Shown: piece after piece, positions 1 through 12,000 of the stretch | Layout of the letters: each line of letters starts with the position of its first letter | Numbering within the stretch: position 1 is the first letter of the stretch | Source of the DNA: Edaphochlamys debaryana | Lineage: Eukaryota; Chlorophyta; Chlorophyceae; Chlamydomonadales | NCBI GenBank assembly: GCA_016858145.1 | Contig: JAEHOE010000153.1 | Coordinates: forward strand, 124,001-188,000 | DNA: 64,000 bases | Direction: 5' to 3' | Translations under genes and position numbers: made by a program | Notes under the pieces: generated by a model | What the model was told of the DNA's origin: nothing | Database searches by the model: none | What the model saw: only the letters and a program-made list of their open reading frames with translations

Positions 1-3000
1 ACGCGCTGCCGCCACCCGACCGACCGCTGCTGCGGTGTGCGTCCTTCACGCGCGTCGCGGCCTGGTCCTTCGGGCACCACCCCCACTCACACACCCAACA
101 CCACGGCCCCGGCCACGGCGCGGAGGTGCTGGGCATGGAGGCCGGCGGCAGCAGCCTGGCCCACGAGCTCAAGCAAATGGACTCGAGCCGACAGCGGCTG
201 AGCGTGTGGCGTCCGTCGCCGCCCTTCGGCTTCACCTCGCTGGGGGACGTGCTGAGCCCCGGCTCGGAGATGCCGCTCCTGCAGGTATGTGGAAACTGGG
301 GAGCGGGCGCCGGGGGGTCCAACGTGGCTCTGTGTACGGGCGCTTACCGGTACACAGCCAAAGCGCTGGCTTTGCATGCGTACAGCTCTCTGTCCTTCCC
401 TCGGAGCCAAACCTTGCGTGACCCGTTTGGGCCGACCCGCCCGCCCGCAGGTGGCCATGCTCGCCACCAACTCGGGCCTCGTGGCCTTCCCCGTGGGCTT
501 CCACACGGTGTGGGAGGCGCCGGACGGCCAGGTGGCGCTCTACCAGCCCATCCCGCCACCAGGCTTCGTAGCCATGGGCTGCGTCGCGGGCCCCGCCGGC
601 AACCCGCCGTCGCCCCTGGTGGTGGCCTGTGTGGCAGAGCGGGCCGTCACGGACGCGTCCCTGGCCGAGTGCTACCCGCTGCCCGGCGGCGGGAGGGCGT
701 GGCGGCTGCGGAACCTGGCCTGCTCCTTCCACGTGGCGCCGCCCAGCGATGGGCCCGCGTCGGTGCATGGCGACCGGCCGCCCAAGGTGCGTTGGCGCGT
801 TGCAGCCCGCCCATGTGCTTTGCGTGGTCTGGGCGTTAGCAGGGCGCGGAGTATGCCCTGATGATGGCAATCGAACCAGGGCTCGTCACCCACCCTGCCC
901 TTAGCCCTGTGCTCCCTCCGCCTTTTGCCTCCTCCCTGACCCCCAGGTGCTGCTCTGTGACCTCCGCAACCCCGTCGGCGTCGCGCCTGCCGCGCTGACG
1001 CCGCCCGCCGCTCTGGACTCCATGCGTCGCCAGCTGCAGCAGGCGATGGCGGGGGAGTCGCGCAGCCCACAGCGCACCACGGGGGGCTCGATCGCCCACG
1101 CCAGCTCCGCAGGCGCTGTGCCTGCTGGCGCCGCCGCGCGTGTGCAGCTCACAACGCCCATCTCCCACCTGTGCCAGCTTCGCTTCCTGCAGGCCCGAAG
1201 GTGGGTGGGGAGCTGGTGGTGCGTGATATGCCGCGCACGGCTGACGCCTGCTGTGCTGAGCTGTGCTGTGCTGTGCTGAGCCGTGCTGTGCTGTGCTGTG
1301 CGTTTCGTGAACGCAGGGCGCTCCTGGCTTCGGCGGCGCAGCGTCAGCTGCAGGCGCCTTGCGTGGTAGGGCCTAGAGGCGGGGCCGGCGGGGCCGGGGG
1401 CTAGGGCCGTAAAAGTGCCGGGCGCCGCATGCGGCTGGTGGTGCCGTGTGCCGACTCACCTGACTCACATCATGGTTCGGTCGGCCGCTGCAGGAGTTCA
1501 ACCGCCTGTGGCGAGACACCTCTCCCATTCGTGGCGGCCGCGGCCGGCTCAGCATCTGGCGCCCGGCGCCTCCACCCGGGTAGGCTGCACGCACCATACA
1601 TGCAGGGGCGGTCACCTCACAACAACGTGACTGTGTCGCTTCTCTACTGAGCTTCCAATACGGTCTTGGCGTGAGCCCTCTCTCCGCATCACTTCAATTT
1701 GCCTGCCCTCCGGCCCCTCGTCCCTTGCCGTACCGCTGCAGGTACGTGTTCCTGGGGGACTGCATGGTGCTCGGCACCCACACACCGCCGCCGGCGGTGT
1801 CGGTGCTGTACGACAATGCGGCTCTGATCCACACCAAGCAGCGGATGCCGCCCCTGGCCCCGCCCGTTGGGTACAAGAAGGTGAGCTTGGGCCAGCGTGC
1901 GTCCACCCCATGAATGCCGTTACAAAATTCATGGCTGGTGGTATACGGTACCTGCCGTAACCTGGCCCACCCTCGGCCCGCTCGTGACGCCCCAGGTGTG
2001 GGACAGCGGCGCTGGGCTGACGCTGTGGCAGCCCGTGCCTCGCCTGGGCTACACGGCCGTGGGTGTGGTGGCCAGCAACGGCCCGGACCTGGCCGTGGAG
2101 TCTCTTCGCCAGTTCAGGTGCGCTCGTGGCCGTCCGTCTTCCCAATGCATTCCTCACCCTTGGCATTCTCGCCCCTTGGGTGCCGTTGCCTGGAGAGGGC
2201 TCGCCTCGCGTCGCTCCCTTTGCTGCAATCCAGCCAGGCTCGTCGTCTGGCATGGCGTTGTCAGGCTGAGATCATGCTGTGTTGTTCACCCTTGTGCCCC
2301 CGCCCTGCGCAGGGTGGTGCGGTCCGACCTGACCGCACTCGCCTCCGCCTCCGCCTCCCAGCCGGACTGGTCCCTGCCGCCCCTGGCCCCAGGGACCCCC
2401 GGCGCCAGCCCAGCCACCGTCTACGGCTGGACGGACCACAGGACGGGAGAGTCAGCCATCGTCTGTCACGTGAGTAGTGCGCCGCCAAGTCTGCTTGGAA
2501 TACAGACACGTGCTGATTGTCGTGGCATGGTGTCTTCATGCCCCGATGTTGCAGCCTGTTTTCGCTCTCACACCCTTAAAGCAAAGTCCTGATGGACAGC
2601 CAAGCAATGGCCCTGACCCGCCATAAATGCAGGCGGGTCCGCTGCCGGGGGCCGACCTGGAGGTGCCCCGCATCGACCTGGCGGCTGCGGGCTGGCGGCC
2701 GGTGGGGCGCAAGGCCAGCGCCCACCGGTGGCAGGCGGGCCTAGACCTGGACGTGGGCATGACCTTTGAGGAGGAGGAGGAGGAGGAGGAGGAGGAGGAG
2801 CAGGAGGAGAACGGGGAGGGCCAACAAGCGGATGACGCGGCCCCCGCCGCACAAGCCGCGAGCGCTTCCTACCGGTGAGGCGCATTGGCATGGCTGCAGT
2901 GCGCTAAGCGGCGCGCCGCCTACATGAGCCGTGGCTCACACACGATTGTCGTGGTGCTTCTTGCAGGGCCTTTGCGGCCAAGCTGGCGCTCCATCAGCCT

Positions 3001-6000
3001 GCGGTCCTGCAGCTCTGCAGCACGCTCGGGCGGCCGTTGCTCGAGGTGGAGGCGCGGGACGTCCAGACCGCCTGGTCTACGCAGGTACGCAAGCAGTAAG
3101 CCCGGGACCAGCCTTGGTGACTTGGGCATCAACGAACCGGTCCTGTCCCGTCCCTTTTCGCTCGCCCGATTCTTCCTTCAGGGCCCTGAGGCCTCCACCG
3201 CCGCCTGCTCTCTGACGCTGAGCGCCTGGACCTTTAGCGGCGGCGCCCTGGGCATGGCCTGGGAGCCTGTGATCGAGCCCTGGAAGGTGGGTGGAAGATC
3301 AAGCTGCCATTGTTGTACGACATGTGCTTGTCGTACGGCTCATGTCGTGCATGTGCTGCACACGGTACTGCAGATCTCTGTCAAGATGGAGAGGGCATCG
3401 GGCAACGCCGCCGGCAGCATTCGGCCGGGCGTGTGGATGAAGGTCGCGTCGGAGCAGGCAAGCGAGCTCCTCGCCATAGGGGCGGTGCGGGGTGGGCGCT
3501 GCGCCCAGGGTGTGCCATTGTTTTTCGCCAGTCACTGCACAAAGCAGTCCTGCTTCGACCGCCCGCCTGCAGGAGACGGCGCGGCTGGTGGTGTCGTACA
3601 CGGGCCTGCAGATGCTGCTCTCGTCCATCCCGCAGTGGCTCGCCGTACTGCAAGGTCAGTCAATCTGCCGTACACACACTAACCCCTGCGCTAGCCCCTT
3701 CTGCTCAAAGCAGCTGCCGATACCCGCCTGATCCTCACCGGAACCGGCCCATGCCCGCTCGCTGCGCCGCAGACGCCGCCCGCGGCGCTGACACGGCCCT
3801 GGGCAGCGAGGGCGCCGCGGGGGACTGGGTGGGCCCCCGCCACAGCCTGGTCACAAACGCCCTGGGCGTGCCGGCCAGCCTGCTCACCAGCCAGGCGGGT
3901 CAGCAGGTGGTGGTGGAGGTCCCGCCCGTTGCCGACACAGGCGTGGAGGTGCCCCTGCAACTGCTACCGGCGGCGGCTGTGGGTGGGAGGGAGACGGGCG
4001 TGGCGCGGGGCCGCGCGGGCCGGCTGGCGTGCCGCCGGCTGCCGGGCCTGGTGCCCGCGGTCCCGGCGGTGGTGCTGCAGGTGGACGTGCTGGGCGTGAC
4101 GGGCCTCGTGGCACAGCAGGCGCAGCACGCACAGGGCGGATCGGCCCAGCGGAGGGTGCTCGTGCAGCTGCAGCTGCAGGTGCGTGGGGGGCAGGGCAGT
4201 GCGGGAAGGACCTGCCGGTTGGCGTTGCCCATGCTGGAAATGTAGCTGAGAGGGGCTGGCGTGCTGACGCCGGGCATGGCAGCAAGCGTCGTGGGGGTAC
4301 TAGCATCAACCTACGCCGAGACCCTCCACGCGCAGGTCAGCGGCCCCGCCGCCGCCGGCCTCCCCGAGGCCTCTCGCTCCTTCGTGACTCATCCCGTGCT
4401 GCTGACGTCAGCGCACGCCGCCCCGCAAGCGGCTTCCGCCCCAGCGCCTGGGGCGTCGCCGTCATCGGCAGCACACGCGGCCCTGCGCTGGCCGTCGGCG
4501 GTGCGCGAGCGGTTCCTGGTGCGCCTGCCCCCCGCGGTGGCGGGGCAGCTGCTGGCTGGCTTCCAGCTGGGAGACAACTCGGCGGTCAGCAGCGCAGCGC
4601 CTTCCGGCGGCACGGGCGCCTTCCAGAAATCTCCGCTGCAGGTGGGTGCGCGGTGCTGAGCTCGGGATCGCACCAGCATAATTCTTTGTGGTTGCAAGCA
4701 AGCGTGCCGTACGACTATGTCACGTGTTGTTTTCCTCTCCGTACGGTTGGTGTACTGCAGCTCGACGTGGCGCTGCTGGTGTCCACGGACGCGGACTGCG
4801 GTGGCCGGCCTCGGGTGGCAGCGGTGGGGTCGCACCGGGTGTCGTTCGCGTGGCTCTGGGGGACCGTGCAGGGGCTGCTGCTAGACGGGGCCCCCGGCGG
4901 GGGCGGCGGCTTGGACCTGCAGCTGCAGCCAACGGGCGGCCCGGCAAGCGGCGGTCAGGTGCCGGTGGTACACCTACGGCTGAGCGTGGACGAGCGCCAG
5001 GTATGACTGATGGCCGCTCGGGCGGGGATTGCATGCTCGTCGTAATGAGCTTATGCGGCAAAATCCGCGCCACGAGCCCACGTGAACGACCATGGTGGAG
5101 GCCGTCGGGGTCACAGGAGCTACTTGGACGCTCAACATGTTTTCGGGGCTTTGAGTCCGTTCTTGTGTGGATGCCGTACCGCAGGCGGAGCCTAGCTGGA
5201 TGCCGTACCTGGAGGCCAAGCTGCCGGCGGGGGCCCCGCTTGGGAGCTGCAGAAACCTGGCGGCCCAGGATCCCGCGGAGGCGGCGGCAGCTGCCTCCAC
5301 CTCCAGCGCCCCAGGCAGCGCCGTGGAGGTGATGGCGGCGGTGGCGGCGGCCGTGCGGCGGGGCGTCAAGCGCGGGCTGCAGCTGGCCGGCACCCCCGGC
5401 TGGGCCCGGCTCATGAGTGGCGCCACGCCCGCCTCCGGTCACGAAGGTGCGTGCGAATGCACGCCGTCATCGCCCTCAGGCCTCATGGCCTCACCACACC
5501 GCACTAAGTCCACTCCTTAACTACTGGTAGATACTTGGGGTTCCGGGGGTCCATGCGCATACATCACGGCGACGACGAGCTCTTCCCGCCTCCCCTGTTC
5601 CTATCTGCGCAGTGCTCCTGGCGCCCGTGCTCACGGGTCCCGGGGTGGTGGTGGAGCGAAGCACGGGCCCCGGCGGCACCATGCTAGAGCTGCTGCGCTC
5701 CCGGGCGGTAGTGCACAACGCCTGCTGCGTGGTGCTCGAGGTGGCGCTCGCCCACACCGGCAGCAGCCGGCCGCAGCGGGGCCCGGGCGTGCCCCTGACG
5801 GAGCTGCCAGAGCTGGGGCCAGGTGAGCGTGTGCGTGCAAAAGCGTGACGGTGCTTGCGGGACAGTGATGAGCTAGCTCGTGCCACTTCCCTTTGACCAC
5901 GCCCTGCACTGCTGCCCTCCTGTACGACAGATGGCCGGCCGCTGCCCATGACTGAGGTGGTCTTCGAGAACGAACGGTGGGTCTGAGCGGTCGCGGGGTT

Positions 6001-9000
6001 AGTTTCTGCTCCTGCAGAGTCCCACTTGCGTCGGCGCCCAGAGCACATTTCCTCTAACGCTCGCTTGCCGCTGCCCGCAGCTACGTGCCCTTCTCGGGCT
6101 GGAGCCACAAGAATTTGTTCCCTCTGGAACGCCGGCAGTACACCTGGGACGGCCGCAGCTACAGGTGCGTGCATGCCGTCGATGCCGCGTGCACGTCGTC
6201 CGTCACGCTGCGGCTTGCATGGTGCATGTACCTTCGTGCGCTCGGTGGACCGCTGCCGATATAACATACATGTCGAGGTGCCCATGCGGACCGAACCTGC
6301 CCGCTGCTACTCCTATTTCTTGCACCCCGCAGCGCCTTCCCAAGCGTGCGCCTGCCGCCTGGGTGGGAGTGGGAGGGCCTGTGGCGCCTCGACGTCGAAG
6401 GTACGCCAAGGTGCCGCCCCACGAGGGCAGCCCCACAGCAGTTATCAGTTTTGAGCATGCATACGCACAGGCTCCCATGGACCCCAGCCCCAGCTTCACC
6501 TCATATGCAACCCCCACCCCATTACCGTCCCCCGCCCAGGCAACGTGGACCGCGAGGGCTGGTCCTACGGCTCGTCCTGGCTCATCATGCGCTACCCCCC
6601 GCCGCCGGAGCAGGCCATCGTCAAACCCTTCGACGTCGTGCGCCGCCGTGCTTGGCTGCGCCGACGGCGCTGGGTGGAGCAGAGCGCCGCCGTCAGTAGC
6701 ACCATCGGCCTGGCGGCGGCGGCAGCGGCAGCGGGGGCCGGTGCCGTGCAGGAGCAGGATGTGACGGGGATGAGCCGGGTGGTGCTGGGCACCCTGGCGC
6801 CAGGGGAGGAGCTGCCGTTGCCCCTGGGCTGGGAGGTGGGCGGCTGCGAGCTGCAGGTGCGGCCGCTGCTGCCGGCGGCGGTGGAGAGCGTGTCGGCTTG
6901 GGGCACGGGCCTGGCGGGCCTGACGGAGGCGGCGGAGGACGAGGCCGGTGAGGAGGGCGCAGCCAGCAGCGGCAGCGACGACGACGGGGAACATGCGAGC
7001 GGGGAGGAAGCCGGGCTGGGGCTGGACTCAGATGGGCTGGAGAAGCTGCTCCGGGAGGAGCGGCGGCAGCAGCAGCGGGCCGAGGTGGAGGCGGCGCACG
7101 ATTGGAGCTGTGGGCCCTTCGGGGACCCCGGCTTGGTGATGACGCGGCTGGGGGACGGAGGCGTGCGGGTGCTGTGCTGCAGGTGCGTGAACACCCGGGG
7201 CGGGGCGGTGGAAGGCACACGGGCTGGGGGTAGACCTGATGCTGGGTGGGCTGTGGGCATGGATGTGGGCTGTGGGTGGATGACGCGCCAACGCTTGCCC
7301 GACGTCTCCCTCAGGCCGGGCAGCACGCCCGAAGCGCCTGCGGAGGCTACCCTGACGCCACACCAAATCGAGTCAGGTGTGTGTACTGCCATGGGGCCCT
7401 GACCTCGTGCCAGCTCGCCTCTTCTCACGTCCATGACTGTGCCCTAACCGTGCCCTTTCTCCCCATAACCATACCCGCACGCTCCGCTTCCCTGCTCGGC
7501 TCCGTGCAGCCCCGGAGCCGGAGCGCGCCTCCCCCCACCACCCGCCCGCGGCTCCGCTGCCGGTGACTGAGGTCATGTACGAGAACCAGCGCTTCTTCTT
7601 CCTGCGGGGCTGGGGCCCGCACAACCTGCTGCCGCTCGACTGCAAGCAGTGGAGCCTTAAGGCGAGCGCTTGGGGGCGGGGCGCAGGGGCTTCGTGTTCG
7701 GGTTGCCGCTGTAGCTGCGCCTGTCGGCGTTTGCCCACACGTCGCCTTTGCGTTGGTGCCCATGTCTGGTGGTCTGGCCCGCAGGACGGAACCAGTATGG
7801 TGGACATCCCCAAGTTCGGCCTCCCCCCCGGCTGGGAGTGGGAGGGCACGTGGCAGATCGACATGGGCGGCCACGTGGACGAGGAGGGCTGGTGCTACGC
7901 AACGGGTGCGGGGGCTACACTGCTGGGCAGCTAGTCGGAAGCTGCAAGGGCTGGGGCTGGTGCTTATCGTTCAGCACTGGAAAGTGGAGGGGAGAGGATC
8001 GTGTGCCTGAGCGCCTGGGGTCGGTGCCTTGAGCGGTTACCCTCTATGGCGGGAGAGGTGGTGGAGCGGAACCCGAGTAACCGTTTCTTGCCCCGGCCCT
8101 ATCTCCGTGCGCAGACTGGCTGTCGCTCCGGCGCCCCGCAACCAAGTCCCAGCGCAAGAACAAGGTACGCCGCAACGCCTGGCTCGCCTACCTCTAGCGC
8201 CTCTTCCCTGGCCTCTGCCCTCACCGCCCCTTAGCACGCCCGGGGCACCTCACACCAGTGGCCCACACCCCTTGCGGCCCTTGCCACTCCTGCCCCACCC
8301 CCAGGTGCGCTACTTCGTACGGCGCCGGCGCTGGATCCGCGTCCGCCGCTGGTCCCCAGACAGCGCTCTGCCGTCGCCCCGCGGCGCCGCTGCCTCGCCC
8401 GACCGGCCCCAGACCTCCGACACCGCCGGCCTCCCAGCGGCCACCGGCGCTCAAGCGCCCGAGCTCCCACCTAACCAGGGCGGAATCACGCAGGGCCAGC
8501 CCTGTTGGCTCAGCTGCTCCGTGGAGGGCGAGGTGCTGGTCTCGTCTGTGGCGGAGGCTGACGTCAGCGGGGCCAGCACGGCAAGCGGCGCCGGCAGTGA
8601 GCTGCCCGGAGGCCAGGCGCTGCTGGACTGGCGCCTGGTGCTGCGGCCGCCGCTGCTGCTGAGGAACCTGCTGCCGGTCACGGCTCGGTGGGTGGCAAGC
8701 GTGCTGCGGACAGGCAGCAAGGCTGGGAGTGCAGGGTGTGAGAGGTCGTAGGGGGTCTTGGGGAGGAAGGCAAGGTCTAGGAGCGGGTCGGATGATGCGC
8801 AGGCCGACCGCTGACAGGATGCGGAAAGCAGCTTGAAACAACTTGAGCACCATGTTCCTTGGCAGCAAGCTGCTCGCAACTCATACGCTTCGCACCGTCG
8901 TCCTTGCTTTCATGCCCTGTGTTGCGCTACCCAGGTACACAATCTGGGAGGAGAGCAAGGAGCAGCGCGGCCAGTGGAGGCGCGTGCAGCGGCAGTGCGG

Positions 9001-12000
9001 CGTGGTGGGGGCCGGCGAGACGGAGCCTATCCACGCCGCGGACATGCGGCACCGGGTGCGTGCGCCTGCGGGGGCCTGGCTTCTGGAAAGGCTGCGTGCG
9101 CACCCGAGGCTCCGCGCCTTGCTGCTGCGTTCTTGGCACCGAGGGTCTCTGGCGCCGGGGTGGACGAAACGATCACCCGACGCGTGCAGCCTTGCTCAGA
9201 AGCCAGGGCGCGGGGGGCCTGAAGAAGTTTGGACCCCCGTGCGCCCCGTGGTATGGCCCCGCAGGTGCTGCTGTCGTTTGCGCCCGAGGGCTACGAGTTC
9301 GGGGACCCAGTGCTGCTGAGCCCCGGGCTGACGGAGGACGCGGCGGGCGTGGCAGGTGAGCTGCTGTCAAACCTGAACACAGGCGGTGCATCGGCACGAG
9401 GGTCGCATGCTGTCCAGACAACCAACTACCCCAATCAAAACCCCAATCCAACCGAGATGAGCCTCTCCTGACTGCTGCTCCCACACGCATGGCCCGCCCC
9501 AGGCACGGCGCAGCAGCTGCCGTCCTCCTTCCTCTGCCCGGCCTCCAAGCCCTCCGCCAACACACCGGTCTCCATCTTTGGAGACTCAGCCCACGGCCCG
9601 GGCCCCCTCGAGCCAGACCGCCTGCCCCCGCCAGTCAAGGTGGAGGTTCGGCGGGAGGCGGACCTGTCGGGCGTCGAGGGCACCAACCGCCGCGGCGCCG
9701 GGCCCTCCAGCAGCGCCGCCGCGGCGGCGCAGCGGCCCACCACCGCCTGGGAGGCGGCGGCCGCCGGCCACCCGCTGACCGTGACGCTGCGCGTGCCGCT
9801 GTGGCTGGTCAACGCCACCAGCCTGCCCCTGCGCGCCTGCCTCATGCCGCTGCGGGAGGAGGTCCCACCCGAGGGCTCCATCCGTTTGGGGGAGTCGGTG
9901 GGTGACGGGTGCCACGCGGCAACGGGGCACGCAAGCTTGCGCCGCCCCTGCTAGGCGTGGCCGCCCAGCTGCCGATGCGTGTGCTTGCTGGGATCAGCTC
10001 GCTGGGCGATCACGTCCACCGGCACTCCCCTTTACCCCTGTCCCTTATTCCCCTTTGTGGTCGCAGCCTCGGCCGCCCAGCCTACTGCACACGCTGGGCG
10101 CGCAGGACCCCTCACGCGCTCGGCGCAGCTACCCCGGCCACTCCGCCCACGACGCCACCGTGACATGCGTGCAGCCGCTCTCGCTGCAGCTGCTGTCCTT
10201 CCCGGCCGGCGTGCGCACGCCGCTCGACGATGACGACCCCTCCGCCGAGGAGCGCCCCTCCTTTACCACGCAGCTGCAGCGCCGCCCGGCCTCGGGAGCC
10301 GAGGTGGCGCTCAGTGTGTCCCTCAGCGGCAGCCCCTGGTCTCAACTCGTGTGCCTGCCGCGGCTGCTGCAGCTAGTGGGCGGCGAGGCCGGAGACGCTC
10401 TGCCAGCCACCGGGTGAGGCCGGCCCGGGTACGGTTGCCTGCGTAAGCACCCATACTCTCCCCTACACTACCTCTGCTACCTCCACATCACGCGCCACGA
10501 CCGGAGCACGTCCACGGCCGCATATCATGTCTTGCTCCCTGCGCCCTGTTCTTGCCCGCGTCCCCCCGTCTGCCGGTACCCACACACAGGATCCCGGACG
10601 GCGTGTCTAGCTCCGTCCTCATCCGCCTGCCCAGCGGCGACGGCCGCTTCATGCTGGAGGCAGTGCTGCGGCTGGAGGGCCTTGCGGCCCACGGGGGGCC
10701 CGGCGGCGGCCTCAGCGGCGGCGACGAGGGCGGCGGCCGCGGCCGCCTGGGCGCGCTCCGGCGCGAGGCCGGGTCTGTGCTGCTTCGGCTGGAGCCTCAC
10801 ATCGTGGTCCACAATATCAGCGGCTGCCCGCTCACGCTCCTGCAACCCGCACCGGCGGCGCTGGGGGCAGGTGGGTGGGGAGCGTGAGCGAGAGCGGGCG
10901 TGTGCATGAGCGGCACCCTGCCTGCAGCCGCACGCGCTAACCGCTGCGGCCCAGCCTGCCCACCACGCTGAAGCCCCGCCCTTTACGCGCCTCCGCCCCT
11001 TGCCCTTCCTTCATCTAAACCCCCCGCCCAGGCTCAAACGCAGCGCCCGACCGGCAGCAGCTGGACGCCACGACCCGCAACAAGCGCGGCTGGAGCGACG
11101 CGGGCGCCATCGCGGCCTCTGTGGCGGACGCCTTCAAGACCGTGGTGGACACGGGCGGAGCCGTGAAGCGGGCCCACGCCTACGCTGGGCAGCCCTCGCG
11201 CGCCGCCGCGGCCGAGGACCGGCGGCAGCGCACCGTGGAGGCGGACCTGGTGTTCGACCTGCAGCCTGGTAGGGATGGGTGTGTTGTGGTAGGACCTCGC
11301 TGCCTGATTTCTTGAGGATATGGTGCTTTGCTTTTTCGTTCCGGTGCTTGCTGGTTTCGCCAGCCGCAGGTTGGCGGAGGCGGGGTTGGTGGGGTTGGTG
11401 AGGTTGGTGGGTGCTGAGCATCAAGCGTGCAACACGGTGGCTTCCCGCCCACCCCGCAGGCCGCAGTGCCATGGGCATGCACTGGTCTTCGCCGGCAGCG
11501 ACGCACCGCAAGGTCAGTCTAAGGCGCCTTCTGCTTGCCCCCTGCGCCCATCCCCCGCCTCCGCCTACCCCGTCTCGCCCCCTCACCTCCCCCTCCTCCC
11601 TTTCAACCCCCAGGTGTGCCTGGCCCTGCCGCTGCCGCTGGAAAGCGAGGCCGCCCGCTCCGCAGCCGCCTGCGGCCTGCCGCCCAGCGCCCTCTGGTCC
11701 GAGCCCCTCGAGGTAGACATCAGCCTGTTGCTGGCCCCACCCGCCGCCACGCCGCCCGCCGCCGCCGCCTCCACCGCCGCAACCCCGCCCGAGGCCGCAG
11801 CCCGCGACGGAGCGCCTCGGAGCAGATGGGTCCCGACAGTCCTGTCAGCCCAAGTGGCGCTGCCCGTGTTTTGCCTGGGCCGGCCCGCGCCGGGGCTGGC
11901 GGCGGGGACCGTCGTTGCCGCAGCGGACGCAGACGCCAGCGCCATGCAACGGCGGGCCCGGGAGGCGGCGCAGGAGGCACTGGCGCAGCTGCTGCCGGGG

